A stretch of DNA of 64,000 nt from Chamaecyparis obtusa (Eukaryota > Streptophyta > Pinopsida > Cupressales > Cupressaceae): assembly GCA_027943335.1 (NCBI GenBank), contig BSBK01003256.1, forward strand, positions 1,691,001 to 1,755,000, written 5' to 3'. The notes below the pieces were generated by a model. That model searched no databases. It was not told the DNA's origin and was given only the letters and a program-made list of their open reading frames with translations. Below, piece by piece: positions 10,493-22,162 of the stretch. How positions within the stretch are numbered: the stretch's first letter is position 1; every line of letters starts with the position of its first letter. A program made the translations under genes and the position numbers.

Positions 10493-11969
10493 GAGGTACC
10501 TAATACCATAGATGCCATCGAAGACTTAACTATCTCATAGGATGCACCAGATTAGGTTGAGATCCAAATTATAGATAACAATGCACTAGATGTACTCATT
10601 GAGGATATCATAAATGGTGATCTTGATGACCGAGATGATGATGAGGATGTGAATGTTGCTGGAGGCACTACATAAGAAGAAGGTAATCTTACCAAGCCTT
10701 CAATCACATCATTATCGGGTGAACTTTCTATCTTGATGAAAGCCATTGAAATTGTAACCAAGGAACAACTCGATGGATCACACCCCAAGAAACTGATGGA
10801 TACATTAGGGGAACAAGGAACTAGAACACCAATAGAGCCAAATAAGCCTCAAGAAAAAGAGGCAACAAAGACAGATTCAAAGGGCCAAGATGACCCCAAA
10901 TAAATTGAGGCTACCCCACTTGAAGCCACATTAGAAGCTCCACCTCAAACAACTGACACATAGGTTACCGAGGACCAGAAAAAGGAAGATAAAGTGTCAA
11001 TTGGGCAAGACACATAAAATGTTGAGGAGAAAGCAATAATATAGGTTGTAAAGAGCTCACCTCAAGAGCTAGAAAAGAAGAAGAAGAAGAAGAAGAAGAA
11101 GAAGAAGAAGAAGAGAAAAGGAAAAGAGCCGGTCACACTAGATGAAATCATTGTTATACATGATTGTGACCCAAGGAACCTAAGCTCTGAAGAACTCAAA
11201 AAATATGGGGAGTTGTGTACAAGGAAAGCAGCATAAGAAAAGTTTAGAATGGAATGCAAGAGCAAGGAAATATTGGAAAATATAAGAGACATCTTACAAC
11301 AGGTTGTACCAGAGGTATAGATTAATGAGGACACACCAATAATGGACCAACTTGCTACCCTTGCAGAAGAAATTAATGCCCCTAACATTGAAGCTAAAAA
11401 ATAGATTGAAGAAAGGGCAGAAAAAAAAATACAGGATAAACTTGTAGATAAAATCAGCCAGGAAGTGGCAATAAACAAAGTAACATTATCTAAGGTAATA
11501 ATCAACATACAATCTATTACTTAGTTAATTAGTCAGATATTGATTAAGCTTTGCACTGTGGAGACCTTCACTGCTGAGATCAGTGAGAAAATTAAATAGC
11601 TGGATACCAAAATCCAAGCCAGTGCACAAGCAGCCTCAACCAAGCCAAATAATTTTGATAAGAATATATTGAAGGTTCAAGAACTCAGGTGGTTAAGAGA
11701 AGATTTGAGGAAACAGGAAGAAAGGATAAGTGATCAGGTCACCGAGCTACAAACTGGGTTTCTTCCCCTATTTGAAATTTTTTGAGAAACATAGTGTGAA
11801 ATCACAAACACTTGTTGCAACACCTTAAATTTATGTGTTGGAAAACATCTTTGACATGCATGCACAAGTCAATCTTGAGTACATTGCTCTAACCAACTTG
11901 AAAGAGGAATGGGAAAACCTCTTGGATTCTTTGAAGAAAACTCATCAGCACATTTTTGATAAATCGTAA
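10493..11969 (+). pseudogene. Gene G, 3' part: acidic, Lys-rich and coiled-coil region
   Basis: Reading resumes in the same frame as before E (residues VDISDT, then EVPNTIDA). An acidic stretch (LDDRDDDEDVN) is followed by Glu/Lys/Pro-rich sequence, a lysine run encoded by AAG repeats at about 11080-11115, then helical, probably coiled-coil sequence. The frame appears to end at TAA 11967-11969 after HQHIFDKS, and the last residues resemble the end of C ORF2 in placement and in their Trp/Glu/Lys-rich helical character. More than ten in-frame stops, nearly all TAG or TAA, break the gene. Polypurine tracts and an LTR follow, so G is the last gene of an LTR element whose 5' part is not visible here. 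Confidence 0.65.
11075..11115 (+). repeat. (AAG)n microsatellite
   Basis: A nearly pure run of AAG/GAA triplets within gene G, encoding consecutive lysines. The opposite-strand frame at 11062-11508 with its run of phenylalanines is only its shadow. Confidence 0.85.
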
Positions 11970-12207
11970 GTATACACTTTTGTATTCGGCATTTATATAA
12001 AAAAGGGGGAAAGTTGATGTATATACCAAACTATGTAAATATATGATAAGTATACTACATACTACCGGGAGCATGCACCAAGGGGGAGAATTTTTGAAAA
12101 ATTTGTTAAGTTAAGGTATCTATGTATATAAGGAAAAGTTAGAACAATTTTGAGACATCAGGTCTATATACATTCAAGGTTTTGATACTAATGCCAAAGG
12201 GGGAGAT
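11970..12207 (+). promoter_or_regulatory. Three polypurine-tract-like sites after gene G
   Basis: Purine runs AAAGGGGGAAAG (about 12002), CCAAGGGGGAGAA (about 12079) and CCAAAGGGGGAGAT (about 12194) lie between the end of G and the probable 3' LTR. The last one, next to the LTR, is the likely primer for plus-strand DNA synthesis. Element C has the same threefold arrangement. Confidence 0.6.
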
Positions 12208-13454
12208 TTTTATTTCTATTTGAGCATTAATGATTTCCATTAGTATCAAAGATTATCATTCGGTTACCTATGCTATCTAGTCGGTTAACTACATAAAGGC
12301 AGTATCGAGATCAAAAGATATTAGTCCTAACCGAGCACCATAGCAGCTTTACCAAGCATTAGTGTATACCAATACTGAGCGTCAGTAAACACCAAGAAGA
12401 TTGGACACTGAGCACTAGTGTAACTATCGAGCAATATTGATAGTGTTTATGGCGCAATTCAGGAAATGGCATAGTAATCAATTTTGGCACATCTATCTAT
12501 GCAGATGGTTACAACAGGATCATAAAATGTTTTACCAAGATTGAGGATCATTTATTATAGATGTAATCATTAATTGTGATTATGATCTCTATGTAATTTC
12601 TAGATCTAGGTTATTTTTGTACACCGTAGATCTTGGGGTTTTTCCTAAGATATTGTAACCTAATTTTGTTAAGCGGCAATAACAGTATGCTATATATTTG
12701 TATTTCATGTCATTTTGACTAATGCATGAGAAGGATGATATGTTTGGTATGAGCAAGTGAAGGAGATCTTGAAGCAAGAATCCAAATTCAAGATATAAGT
12801 TATCAGACAAAGAAAAAAACAAAGACATTCAGTTTGGACAGAATCAGACAAGGCTACTGAGCATTTCAAAGACAAGATTTTCACATATCAAGGTGATATT
12901 TATTCATAATTTCATAGATCTATTTCAAACAAGGTTAAGTTGTCATTTTTAGATACATCCTATTATTCTCTAATCATTGTAACAGAGTTAGCAAAAATCT
13001 CTTAACAGAGTAGACCTAACAGTCTTTATTGAAAATCTCTTAATCGAGTACACGCTAAAGTAGTGTTGTTAAAATCCTATAACTAGGTAGATCTAGTTGA
13101 TCTAATTGTTACTCCTAATAGAGTAAGATCACCAGAAGTGATCACAACTTGTAGCCCTAAGAGGCAAACTTTATTATCTGCAATAGTGAATAATTTGTGG
13201 GTGTCATCCCCACTGCAGTTTTTACCTTCTAACAAGGGTTTCTGCATAACCAAAATACTTGTGTTATGTGACTGAATTATTATTTGGTTTTCATGCAATT
13301 TACCATTACAAGTTAATTGAATGAATGATGCATATAATGGATTCATTTGGGTAGACTAGTATACTACTTTTTGCAGATTGAGTTTCAAGTTAAAAGTTTT
13401 TTAGGGTACTGATTCACCCCTCCCCTCTCATTACCCTATCTCTCCATTCCAACA
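12208..13454 (+). repeat. Probable 3' LTR of the element carrying gene G
   Basis: It begins right after the polypurine tract and ends in copia-type LTR sequence, with GATTCACCCCTCCCC near 13412 and CCAACA near 13454. Just before that are segments with repeated 'AACAGAGTAG'-like phrases, as in the 3' parts of the other LTRs here. The first base pair is not a clean TG, and I cannot find a partner LTR or target duplication, so both limits are approximate. Confidence 0.55.
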
Positions 13455-16400
13455 ACACCATCCCTGTCATATTTTCCTAATTATTCTAAGATGATTTTGA
13501 CAAAAATTTTCTTCAATATAATGGTATAGTGTGTAAAGAGAATATATTTCCATAGGAAATTTCATATTTTACTTTGACTATAGTTAAAATAGATTTCTCA
13601 TTTGCCTACAATCAATATTTGATCTTTAAATTTCCTATTCATGAACTCTTAGGTGAATCTTCCACTTTTATCTCCAAACATGAATTAAAAATACAAGTGA
13701 TTTGAACTCCAATTTATTAAATCAAATTTTTTTTAGAGTCCATCCTAATCTACTTCCAAATAGTCATTCTGAACTAATATAATGTAGAAAACTAGAGTTA
13801 ATTTCCACCATTAATCCTATGAATCAAGTTTTATAGCTTTATATATAAGAAAATGTCATTAGAATGATTTCTTATACTATCCACTTTGAGATAAAATTAT
13901 ATAATAATTAAAAAAAATAGAATGGTAAGATGAAAAATAGGTTCACTAGCCTGTATGGGTAAACTAGGAAACTTAGGTTTATTTTGCAATCACTAGATGG
14001 TAGGAAGGAAAATGACATTATAGGCTTAAGGGAGACACAAGTGCTAAATATGTGTAAGGATTTTCCTTTTATATATGTATTTTTTATTATGTAAGAGGAA
14101 ATAAGGATATGTGAAGGAGTGAGGAAGGTTTTCTAATATTTAGAGAAAATAGTAGACCACATAACAAAGTTCCCAAACCAAATCTGAGAGGCCAACATAT
14201 AGACTAATTTGTACACAAAATTTGATCCTGAAATGCCTATCAAGGGTGACCTAGAGTGTAGGGGATGACTTGGATTGCCCCTGATATTGGGAAGCACACT
14301 TGGATAAAATAAAAGGATGTGGAGAAGCTATAGATCTAAGATAGAGAAGCTATAGACATTTCTACAACTAAATCAAAAACTATGTCACCTATTACCATCA
14401 CACATAAAATTGGAAGAATTTTAGGATAAACTGGTTGTCCTTAGTCAAACTATTTTTATGATTTAACCTTGAAATTGAATTAAAATTGCATGAAAGGAAA
14501 GGAAACACGTTGTCAGTAAAAGAGGCTTGATAATTTTCTTATACCTTGATGATGCAAGTACTTCCTGAAATGAGATTGCAAGTGTTGATGCTCTAGAATG
14601 ACGCCATAAAGACCTAAGATAACATCACAAAAGATATTCTTGCATGACAATTGATAGGCTTTCTACCATGAAGAGATGAATGCTTGAATATTCTTGATTT
14701 CAAGTATTGAAATATTGATAAGGATGAGATTCCAAATATTATTGATTTCTTGACTGATTCCTTATCTCCCTTATTGTTGTGTGTTTATGTATGTCCAACT
14801 ACAAGAGGTAACATCAATTCTATACCTCTTTGTGCAAAGCACTTGGTGGACCTTACAACTCCATGCATAGGAAAAGGTGGTGAAGAAAAGGAAGATGAAG
14901 ACAATGAATATGTCCTAGCTCTTCTCTTAAGTACACAATGATCAATAAGATCATACTATTTTAAAGAGGCTTCTAAAGCCATTTTTGTGATCAAGCAACA
15001 TTGTTAAAGCCATTTTTGTGCATAATATGTAAAAAATATGAGATTGGACAATATAGCCAATAAGGAGTCATGTAAGGCTTAGAAGGATAGGTTTAGGACT
15101 ATTTCATCTATTAGAGATCAGGAAAAGCCCATTTTGTTTAATTCCTAAAGGGGGTTAGTTGTTAGACATCTAGTTGTTGAGTTAACAACTTTGTTATCAA
15201 CTTGACAACATTTTATCACTTTTCCAAAATAGGTTATAAGGTAGTTAAGTGGTTAAAGGGTAGTTATAAAGTCCCCCAATAATGGGACACACATTATATG
15301 GTTTAGAGACAATTCCAAAAAAATAGAGAAGAGGAGAAATGCATAATAAGCATTCTTGGAATGGACAGACTGGACTGTATTCTTGAAAATATGGAGCAGA
15401 GTTTAATAGAGTTTTGTTATTTTTTTATTGAATACCATGAGTCACATTTTTTATGCATAGTGATGGAGTGTTATCTCCTTTAGTTTTATTTTCTATGAAT
15501 CTATCTTTTCATCTTTGTGTTGGGTTATTATAAACTGCATTGTGGTTGTGAGTTATTAGTCATAGATTTCTTCTTTAAAATGGAGTGTCTAAGGTTCCAA
15601 AACCTTATGCCAGCATAGTCCTTCATGGTACGAGTCCAAAATATGTATTATATGTGTTTTTAGTATCATTTGTGCAGATAAAATTTACAAAGGGAGGACC
15701 TGCACCCACAGACAGTGAATTGGTTGATGGGAAATGCATCGAAGAGAAAAGAATATTGTCTTAGACAAAAGACTCAGTGCGGGGGCAATATATTTCCAAA
15801 CAATCATTGGATATTTTTCATCTTTTGGTATGTTTTTGGAATCCAAATTGCACCCATCCTCACCTGAGAGATGGACAATTTTTGTTTCTACTCAAAATTT
15901 ATGGCCATCTATGTACGGGTATGTCAAAGAAGACAACAAGAAGGTATAATTTGAGTATTTATTTCCAAAGCTTTGTCTAATGGATCTAGTGGATGGGAAA
16001 TTATATGGAAAGAGTATAGAAGGATGTTAGGGAGTCTTTTTGATGAGAAACAAAACCTAAATTTTTAAGGGGAGCGTTTTAAGTGACTATTCCAAGTATG
16101 GAGTCAAGAGATACATAATTACTATCTTTTAGGATAGAAACCCTTAGTTGGTATGGAAACAATGTGGGAAGCATTGAATCTTGTCTAAGAACTTGAATGG
16201 TTTGAAGGGAAGTGGAGGTGTGAACTAGTGATTGGACCATTAGTTGGTCTTCTAAGTGGGTTGAGGCCTTGAATCTACTCCTGACTTAGAGGTTCTTGGA
16301 GTTTTGATAGTAGACATTGGAAACTAAACATAGTTTTGTAGAAGCTTGAAGCACTTTGACATTTCCACTCACATCACCTCTCTAGGCCTTTCAGGGCACA

Positions 16401-17072
16401 AAACTCAAAGGAGGTCAAAAAGGATTTGAAATCCTTCCCAAAATCATAATACCTCACTCTAATTGAAATTTGGGCCCAAGATAACATGTAAGGAGTGCCT
16501 CCCAAAGTAGGGGGTGGCCTAGGTTACCCCATACACTCAAGGTCACCCTTTACAAAGCAATTAGGGATTAAATTTTAATCAAGGGTCAATATGGTCATGG
16601 GGATTCCAAAAATGTGTGTCAAATTAGGGTGCAAAAAAAGGCAATTTGTAAAACACCACCAATAGTACAAAATAGGGCTTAAGTAAATAAGAGATAATTT
16701 TTGAATGAAACAATTAAAGAGGGCACACCTATAATTTAGGGGCCATGTTAATTAAATGGAGAAAATACACTTAAATACATAGAAAAAGACCTATAATGAA
16801 TAGAATAATTAATACATGGTAAAATGGGCACTACAAAAGTGTAGAATTAGAAACACTTAAGAAGTTCATACAATTTATGATGCTACACTTAGCCTCCACT
16901 TTAGCAGAGTTATGGGTCTAAACTCATATGCACAATAAAGTAAAAGAAAGAGATATGATAGAGAGAAGATGAGATCATATGAAAGACTTAAAGATGTAAT
17001 ACATCACTAAGTTCAAGGGAAGACCTCAAACCAAGGATCTTAACTCACACAATCATCTCCAAGGGCACACAA
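13455..17072. other. Unidentified AT-rich region
   Basis: I see no supported gene. Near 15145-15680 there is a purine run (AAAGGGGGTTAG) followed by TGTTAGACATC and a possible TATA sequence (TATAAAGTCCCCC, about 15266). This could be a small decayed LTR, but I cannot define its ends. The short frames at 14750-14941 and 15734-15980 have no recognisable content. Confidence 0.4.
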
Positions 17073-18035
17073 TATTGAACAAACAAAATACTAAGAGGGG
17101 GGTGTGAATCAATATTCTCTCATAATGATAGATTTACTTTACTAATTACATAATTCATCAGCCATACCATTTAGAAAATAAATGAACATGGTGGAACACC
17201 AAATTTTTATCATGGAAAACCCAAATGTAAAAAACCACAAAGAGGGTTAGCTCTCAATATCATATAACTAGATATATAATATTACAATACTTACTACACA
17301 AAACACTTCCATTGGGCTCACTACCCAAAGAAAGAGAAATACGCACTGCTTGAAGAGAATACAAAAATGAATTTCTACATATACATCTAATTTATGTTGA
17401 AGTTATTTCCCATGTAATATAGATTTCGAGTACTTCATTAGTCCTTTTATTGTTCTCACAACCTTCTGCAACAAAACTTTTAAAAATTTATATCTTCTCT
17501 TTTCGCATATTTGCTTGCACATCTCTATTTCCTTCAATACATGCATATACATATATATGGAGTCTAACACTACTTTCATGTCAGCTAAACACACTATAAC
17601 CAAGTTGTCAACTTAATTAAATCATTACATGTTTCATTCCAAATATACTCCAAGTTAGCTTTCATGCATCAACTAAAAAAATTATCAAAATCATATCCCG
17701 TTGTTTTTACACACTTTTTCCAGTCCTTAATCATGTCCCAAATTTATAGAACTAAAATAATTCATGTGATGAAAATTGGACCAACTAACCAATTGTCTTG
17801 TTTGAAAGAAACAAAGTATATGGTACACTGAGTTACCAAACCAATAAACCAATCTAAATTTTGTACCAAAATTAATGAACATTTGAATATAGGTATATAA
17901 TGGATACCAAAACATATTGTCCAAAATTCATAACCATAATTATATGTGTGGAGAAAAATACTATTAACTATATCTTAGAATGTATGAAAGAATAAGTCAG
18001 CAACAGTGTGTTGACATCAATGACAACCAAAACAA
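17073..18035 (-). repeat. LTR remnant, copia type
   Basis: The left end has AATACTAAGAGGGGGGTG followed by TGAATCAATATT, the reverse of the GATTCACCCCC signature of copia LTR ends. The right end has GTTGACATCAATGACAAC at 18010-18027, the box that also occurs near the outer end of the B and E LTRs. Immediately right are two polypurine-tract complements (AATCTCCTTCATCAATG and CCACCTTTTTCATTGATGG), so this is probably a 3' LTR whose internal region is gone. No target duplication was found. Confidence 0.5.
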
Positions 18036-20664
18036 TAATCTCCTTCATCAATGACAAAACAGTCCACCTTTTTCATTGATGGAAACACACAAAAATAAAA
18101 ATAAAAAAATTCCATCATGAGTACCAAAAACTTGCCTTTAATTTGTTATCTTTTATTTTCTTTTTATCAATTATTTTTCCCTTTTTCCCAAAGGGTTTAG
18201 GTTAGTTGGTTGAAGAAATGAGTTTTCATAGTGGAGACCCTAGTTCAAATTGCATGAGGGACATCTTTGTGGTATTCTAAGTTGTGACTATTGGTCTTCC
18301 AATTTTTGTTTCTAGTGTGGCTGCTTGTAAGGAGCTCATAAAATTGTAAACTAATGTGATCAAAAAAGTTTGTAAACTATCTATAATATAAAATAAAATA
18401 AAATTGTTTTTCCCTTTTTCTTTCTCCATTATTCTCCCATTTTCTATCAAGGACAAAGTGTATCAAGAATATGTAATAAAAAAGAACTTTATTTACCTTT
18501 AGGAAAGAACTCCTTCTATTTAGCTATGAGTTTCATATGATAGAATTTTTTGTGGTTGTATTGCATTTAGCAACATTGAACTCAAAGAATTACTTTGTGC
18601 CAACACATAAAGTACATTGTGAAGATCATGTGGATAAGTTAGGTCTGATTCCTATTTTTCTGCTTCATCCACCATACTAACATAATATTCCAATTTAGCT
18701 TCTACAATCTCTTTGACTATCCAAAAGGTACCAAAAAAGTCATCTCTTTTCTTTTGTGTTTTTAGCAGTTTAGTTCCAGGGTGGGTGCAAAAAGTTGGGT
18801 CCCAATTCGATGAAAGTCTTTGGGAGGCAAAAATTGCCCCAAGAAATGGGCAGCCAATTTTTAATAAATAGGAGCCCATTTAGCTTCAGGCATCCCACCC
18901 ATAAAAATTCAAATGGATGCCCATTTACGTGTGGGTGACCGATCTGTAAATGTACTTTATTTTATTTTTTAAACCAATTTGTTATCTATTTTTACTATTT
19001 ACAAAATGAACTGGTGATTTTGAGCCTATAGGTGTCTGATTTTAGCATCACCAATGACCCCCTCAATCACAAATTTTTCACATTCCAAGTATGTACATTT
19101 ATTTATTTTATATTATTATTCATTTTTGTTAAATTTGTATTTTTTTAAGTACTTTATTATTATTTTTTAATTCATTAACATGTAATTGTGTGTAAAAGCC
19201 TTAAATTTGTTTTTTTTAAATAGTGTAGAAAAAAATTTAATTTTTTGTAAAATAGTTATTTTTTAAGTTTTTGTTTAGTTTGTATATATTAGAAAATGTG
19301 AAAAATAGAAAACCATTAAAACTTAAAACCCTAGGTAGAAAATAAAAACAAAAACGTAAACATAAACTTTTTAAATACGTAAAATAGATAAAATGTAAAC
19401 CCTAGACACAAGAAACCTTTTAAATGTACGTAAACTCTAAAAACTATCCCAAAAAAACCCTAAATAGTAAACACTCTCTCTCTCTCTCTGGGTTTGTATA
19501 GGATCATGGTGTACCAAACTAGAGCCTTAAGTGGCAATGAAAATTCAAAAAATTAGAGTTAGGCAAGTTGACATAAAAATTTGAACAAGTTATCAATCTT
19601 ATATAAAAAATGTGTAAGAAGAGACTCTGTATAAAATTGAACAAAGTTTCTAAGCTACTAGCTCTTTTTTGAAAAAAATAATTATTCTATATGGTGAAAA
19701 TTTCAAATTTCAATGTAGTAGTACAAAAATTTTAGGAAAAAGATAAGAAGTAGGTGTATGTCTGAACACCTTAAACACAATCAAATGATAATATTTTTAA
19801 AAATATTCTAGATATAAGTATTAGACTCATGTCCAGACGTAACGCATATTTTTTAATAATGTTTTTCCAAGTAAATAAATAATTATGATTTTTTTACTAC
19901 AATTTTACAGAATATAAAAACTCCCATGTCTAACCACCTTAACTTAGTCTAAACTTCATCAAATTGAAAAAAAATTCTTATAGTAGGAGAAACATAGAAT
20001 GTGACCCATGTTTTAGATTTCAAAAATGTTATATCTTTTGGAAGGTATAGCTATTTTACAATCAGTATATAATTCAAGACTTTAGAGGTAACTCAATTAG
20101 AAAATAAATAATAAATACTTATTCAACTCAAAATTTTATAGAAATTATATTGATGGAAACATGAGAATATCCTTGAGAAACCCTTTTTGTTTTATCAAAT
20201 TCAAGTGAAAAAAAGTTGTCAGCTACATGGTCAAAGTCTAGAGATCAGAGGGAGTATGGAAAAAATTGTTTTGGTGTTAACCATCCAAGTTTGACATCCC
20301 CACGACAAAACCCAAGTCAAATCCCAAATAAAATCTTCGAGTGTCTCAGAGCTAATGTGTAACTCAAAGGTATTGGGTATCTGATAGGTATCAAATACTA
20401 GATGTAAATTAGATACATGATATAGTTGAATAAATAAAAAATAAAGTATATATCATAACTATATAATAAATTATAATATTATACTATATATATAATTGAG
20501 CTATATTATATATAATATAATAGATATTATATATTATATAATATATAATATATTAGATTATAATATTATATTTAATATATTATATATTATATATATTATT
20601 TAATAAATTATGATAATGTATGTTATATAATATATATAAAGTGTTTTTTTAGTTTCTAGCATCG

Positions 20665-20666
<2 letters not shown>
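18036..20666. other. Unidentified AT-rich region
   Basis: Apart from the polypurine-tract complements at its left edge (to about 18080), I see no gene here. From about 20457 to 20640 the sequence is almost wholly A and T with many TATA/ATAT palindromes. Confidence 0.5.

Positions 20667-20704
<38 letters not shown>
20667..20704. repeat. (TC)19 microsatellite
   Basis: An uninterrupted run of TC dinucleotides of 38 bases. Confidence 0.95.
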
Positions 20705-20706
<2 letters not shown>

Positions 20707-20748
20707 AACTTCATATGACTGCTTAGGACCCCTAAGAATACATCTTTG

Positions 20749-20865
20749 GAGTCATAAGGGGTCAGAAGGGGTCTTAAGGGGTCCTAGGTCTCCTTATGAC
20801 CCCTTATGAGCCCTTATTACCTCTTATGACCCTTTAGGACACCTAATAATACATCCTAGGGGTCC
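20749..20865. repeat. 10-bp minisatellite with inverted second half
   Basis: Units of the form AAGGGGTCNN repeat at about 20756, 20766 and 20776. They are followed by units of the complementary form CCTTATGACC at about ten-base spacing from 20792 to about 20840. The arms GTCATAAGGGGTC (20751-20763) and GACCCCTTATGAG (20798-20810) pair over 12 of 13 bases. The array ends just before the LTR of element D. Confidence 0.7.
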
Positions 20866-20869
20866 TAAT

Positions 20870-22134
20870 TGTAATACCCCAAAAATGGGCTATAGGTTCA
20901 TTAACCTCCTACATCAATAATTCAAATGAAATTTACATCGAAGTCCTAACGTAAGGCAATCTGCACATCATTTTATCAAAAGTTGATTTTATCTTAATTA
21001 TGTATCGGAGAATATTCCTTTATCCTAATTATCTTTGATTTAATAATTATTTGGGGATAAATCCTATTTATCCTAAAGTTTGATTAATTGAATATTCTAA
21101 ATATTTAATTAATCAGATTTAATTCTGCCACTTAATTATTTAATTAGATTTAATTCTATTTATTCCTAAATTGTATTATTTAATTTTGACAATAAATCAA
21201 AAATCTCATGACTAATTGATTAAATTCTTATTTAATTAATTAATGTCAGTTGTCAATATTTAATAATATAGTTTTTGAATAAAAGTTTGATTTAATAATT
21301 GATTAACCCATAAATCAATTGTTTTAAATTCAAAAATCAGTTAAGTTGAAGATAAATCACTTTATTTTTAAATTAATTCAAAATTATCTATGCACATTTG
21401 AAGGAGCAGTTAAACTTTAGATCAGAAAATCAATTCAAGTTGTTACCTTTTGGAAACTCAACATCTATTTTTGAGTTGAAAATTGATCTAAACTTCTGGT
21501 TTGAGTTAAAAAGCTATTTTTGCAGGATTTGCATGATTTTGTGAGTTGATATGTTTCTAATTTCTTGTTGACTCAAAAATCAACCTGAGTTTATCAAGAG
21601 TGATTTATGGATTTTCTCAAATGCATCCTCAAGCCCTAGATTTCTATAAAAACAAGGCTCAGCTCTTCACAAAAATACCCCCAAATTTTTATAATTACTC
21701 TGGCGAAATTGCAATTGAAGGATTAAGCACTTGCGATAAGCGATTTGTGAGATCTTTCATTGTTGGTCATAGCTTTGCATAGTTTTCATATCATAGCATT
21801 CATTCATTCATATCATTCTTAGAATAATCTGCATAACATTTCAATTCATTCTAGATTAGATTCATACAATTTTTTCATCCTAATTGCATTTAAAATCCAA
21901 AAAAATAGATTAATCTGCATTCATACAATTTTTCATTCTTTTGCATTCAAATCCTTCGTTTAGGTGTTGCATTGTCACTGATCTCAATTTCAATCTGAGA
22001 ACATCATACTCGCACCTACTAGAAGGTAGTAAATCATCTGATTAGCTTAGTTTCATTTATCTGTAGATTTCAATTTTGCTAACCTCTAATGTTTTACTAA
22101 AGTGTTGTGTCCACAACTAGGTACAATTTTTACA
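20870..22134 (+). repeat. 5' LTR of element D
   Basis: It starts TGTAATACCCCAAAAATG, a common start for plant gypsy LTRs, and ends in the TTTTTACACACACA run before the primer site; the exact CA could be any of 22134-22140. The second LTR is outside the window, so identity and target duplication cannot be tested. The small frame at 21600-21782 lies inside and is not supported. Confidence 0.7.
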
Positions 22135-22144
22135 CACACATTTT

Positions 22145-22162
22145 TGGCACCCACCGTGGGGC
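22145..22162 (+). promoter_or_regulatory. Primer binding site of element D
   Basis: TGGCACCCACCGTGGGGC follows the LTR by a few bases. It resembles the TGGCGCCCACCGTGGGGC-type site typical of plant Tat-lineage elements, with one G-to-A change that fits deamination. Confidence 0.65.

Noticed and set aside
11062..11508. Minus-strand frame with a phenylalanine run
   Set aside because: It is the complement of the AAG repeat and coiled-coil region of gene G.
15145..15680. Small LTR (TRIM-like) element
   Set aside because: A purine run, TGTTAGACATC and a TATA-like word are present, but I could not find the second terminus or a target duplication.
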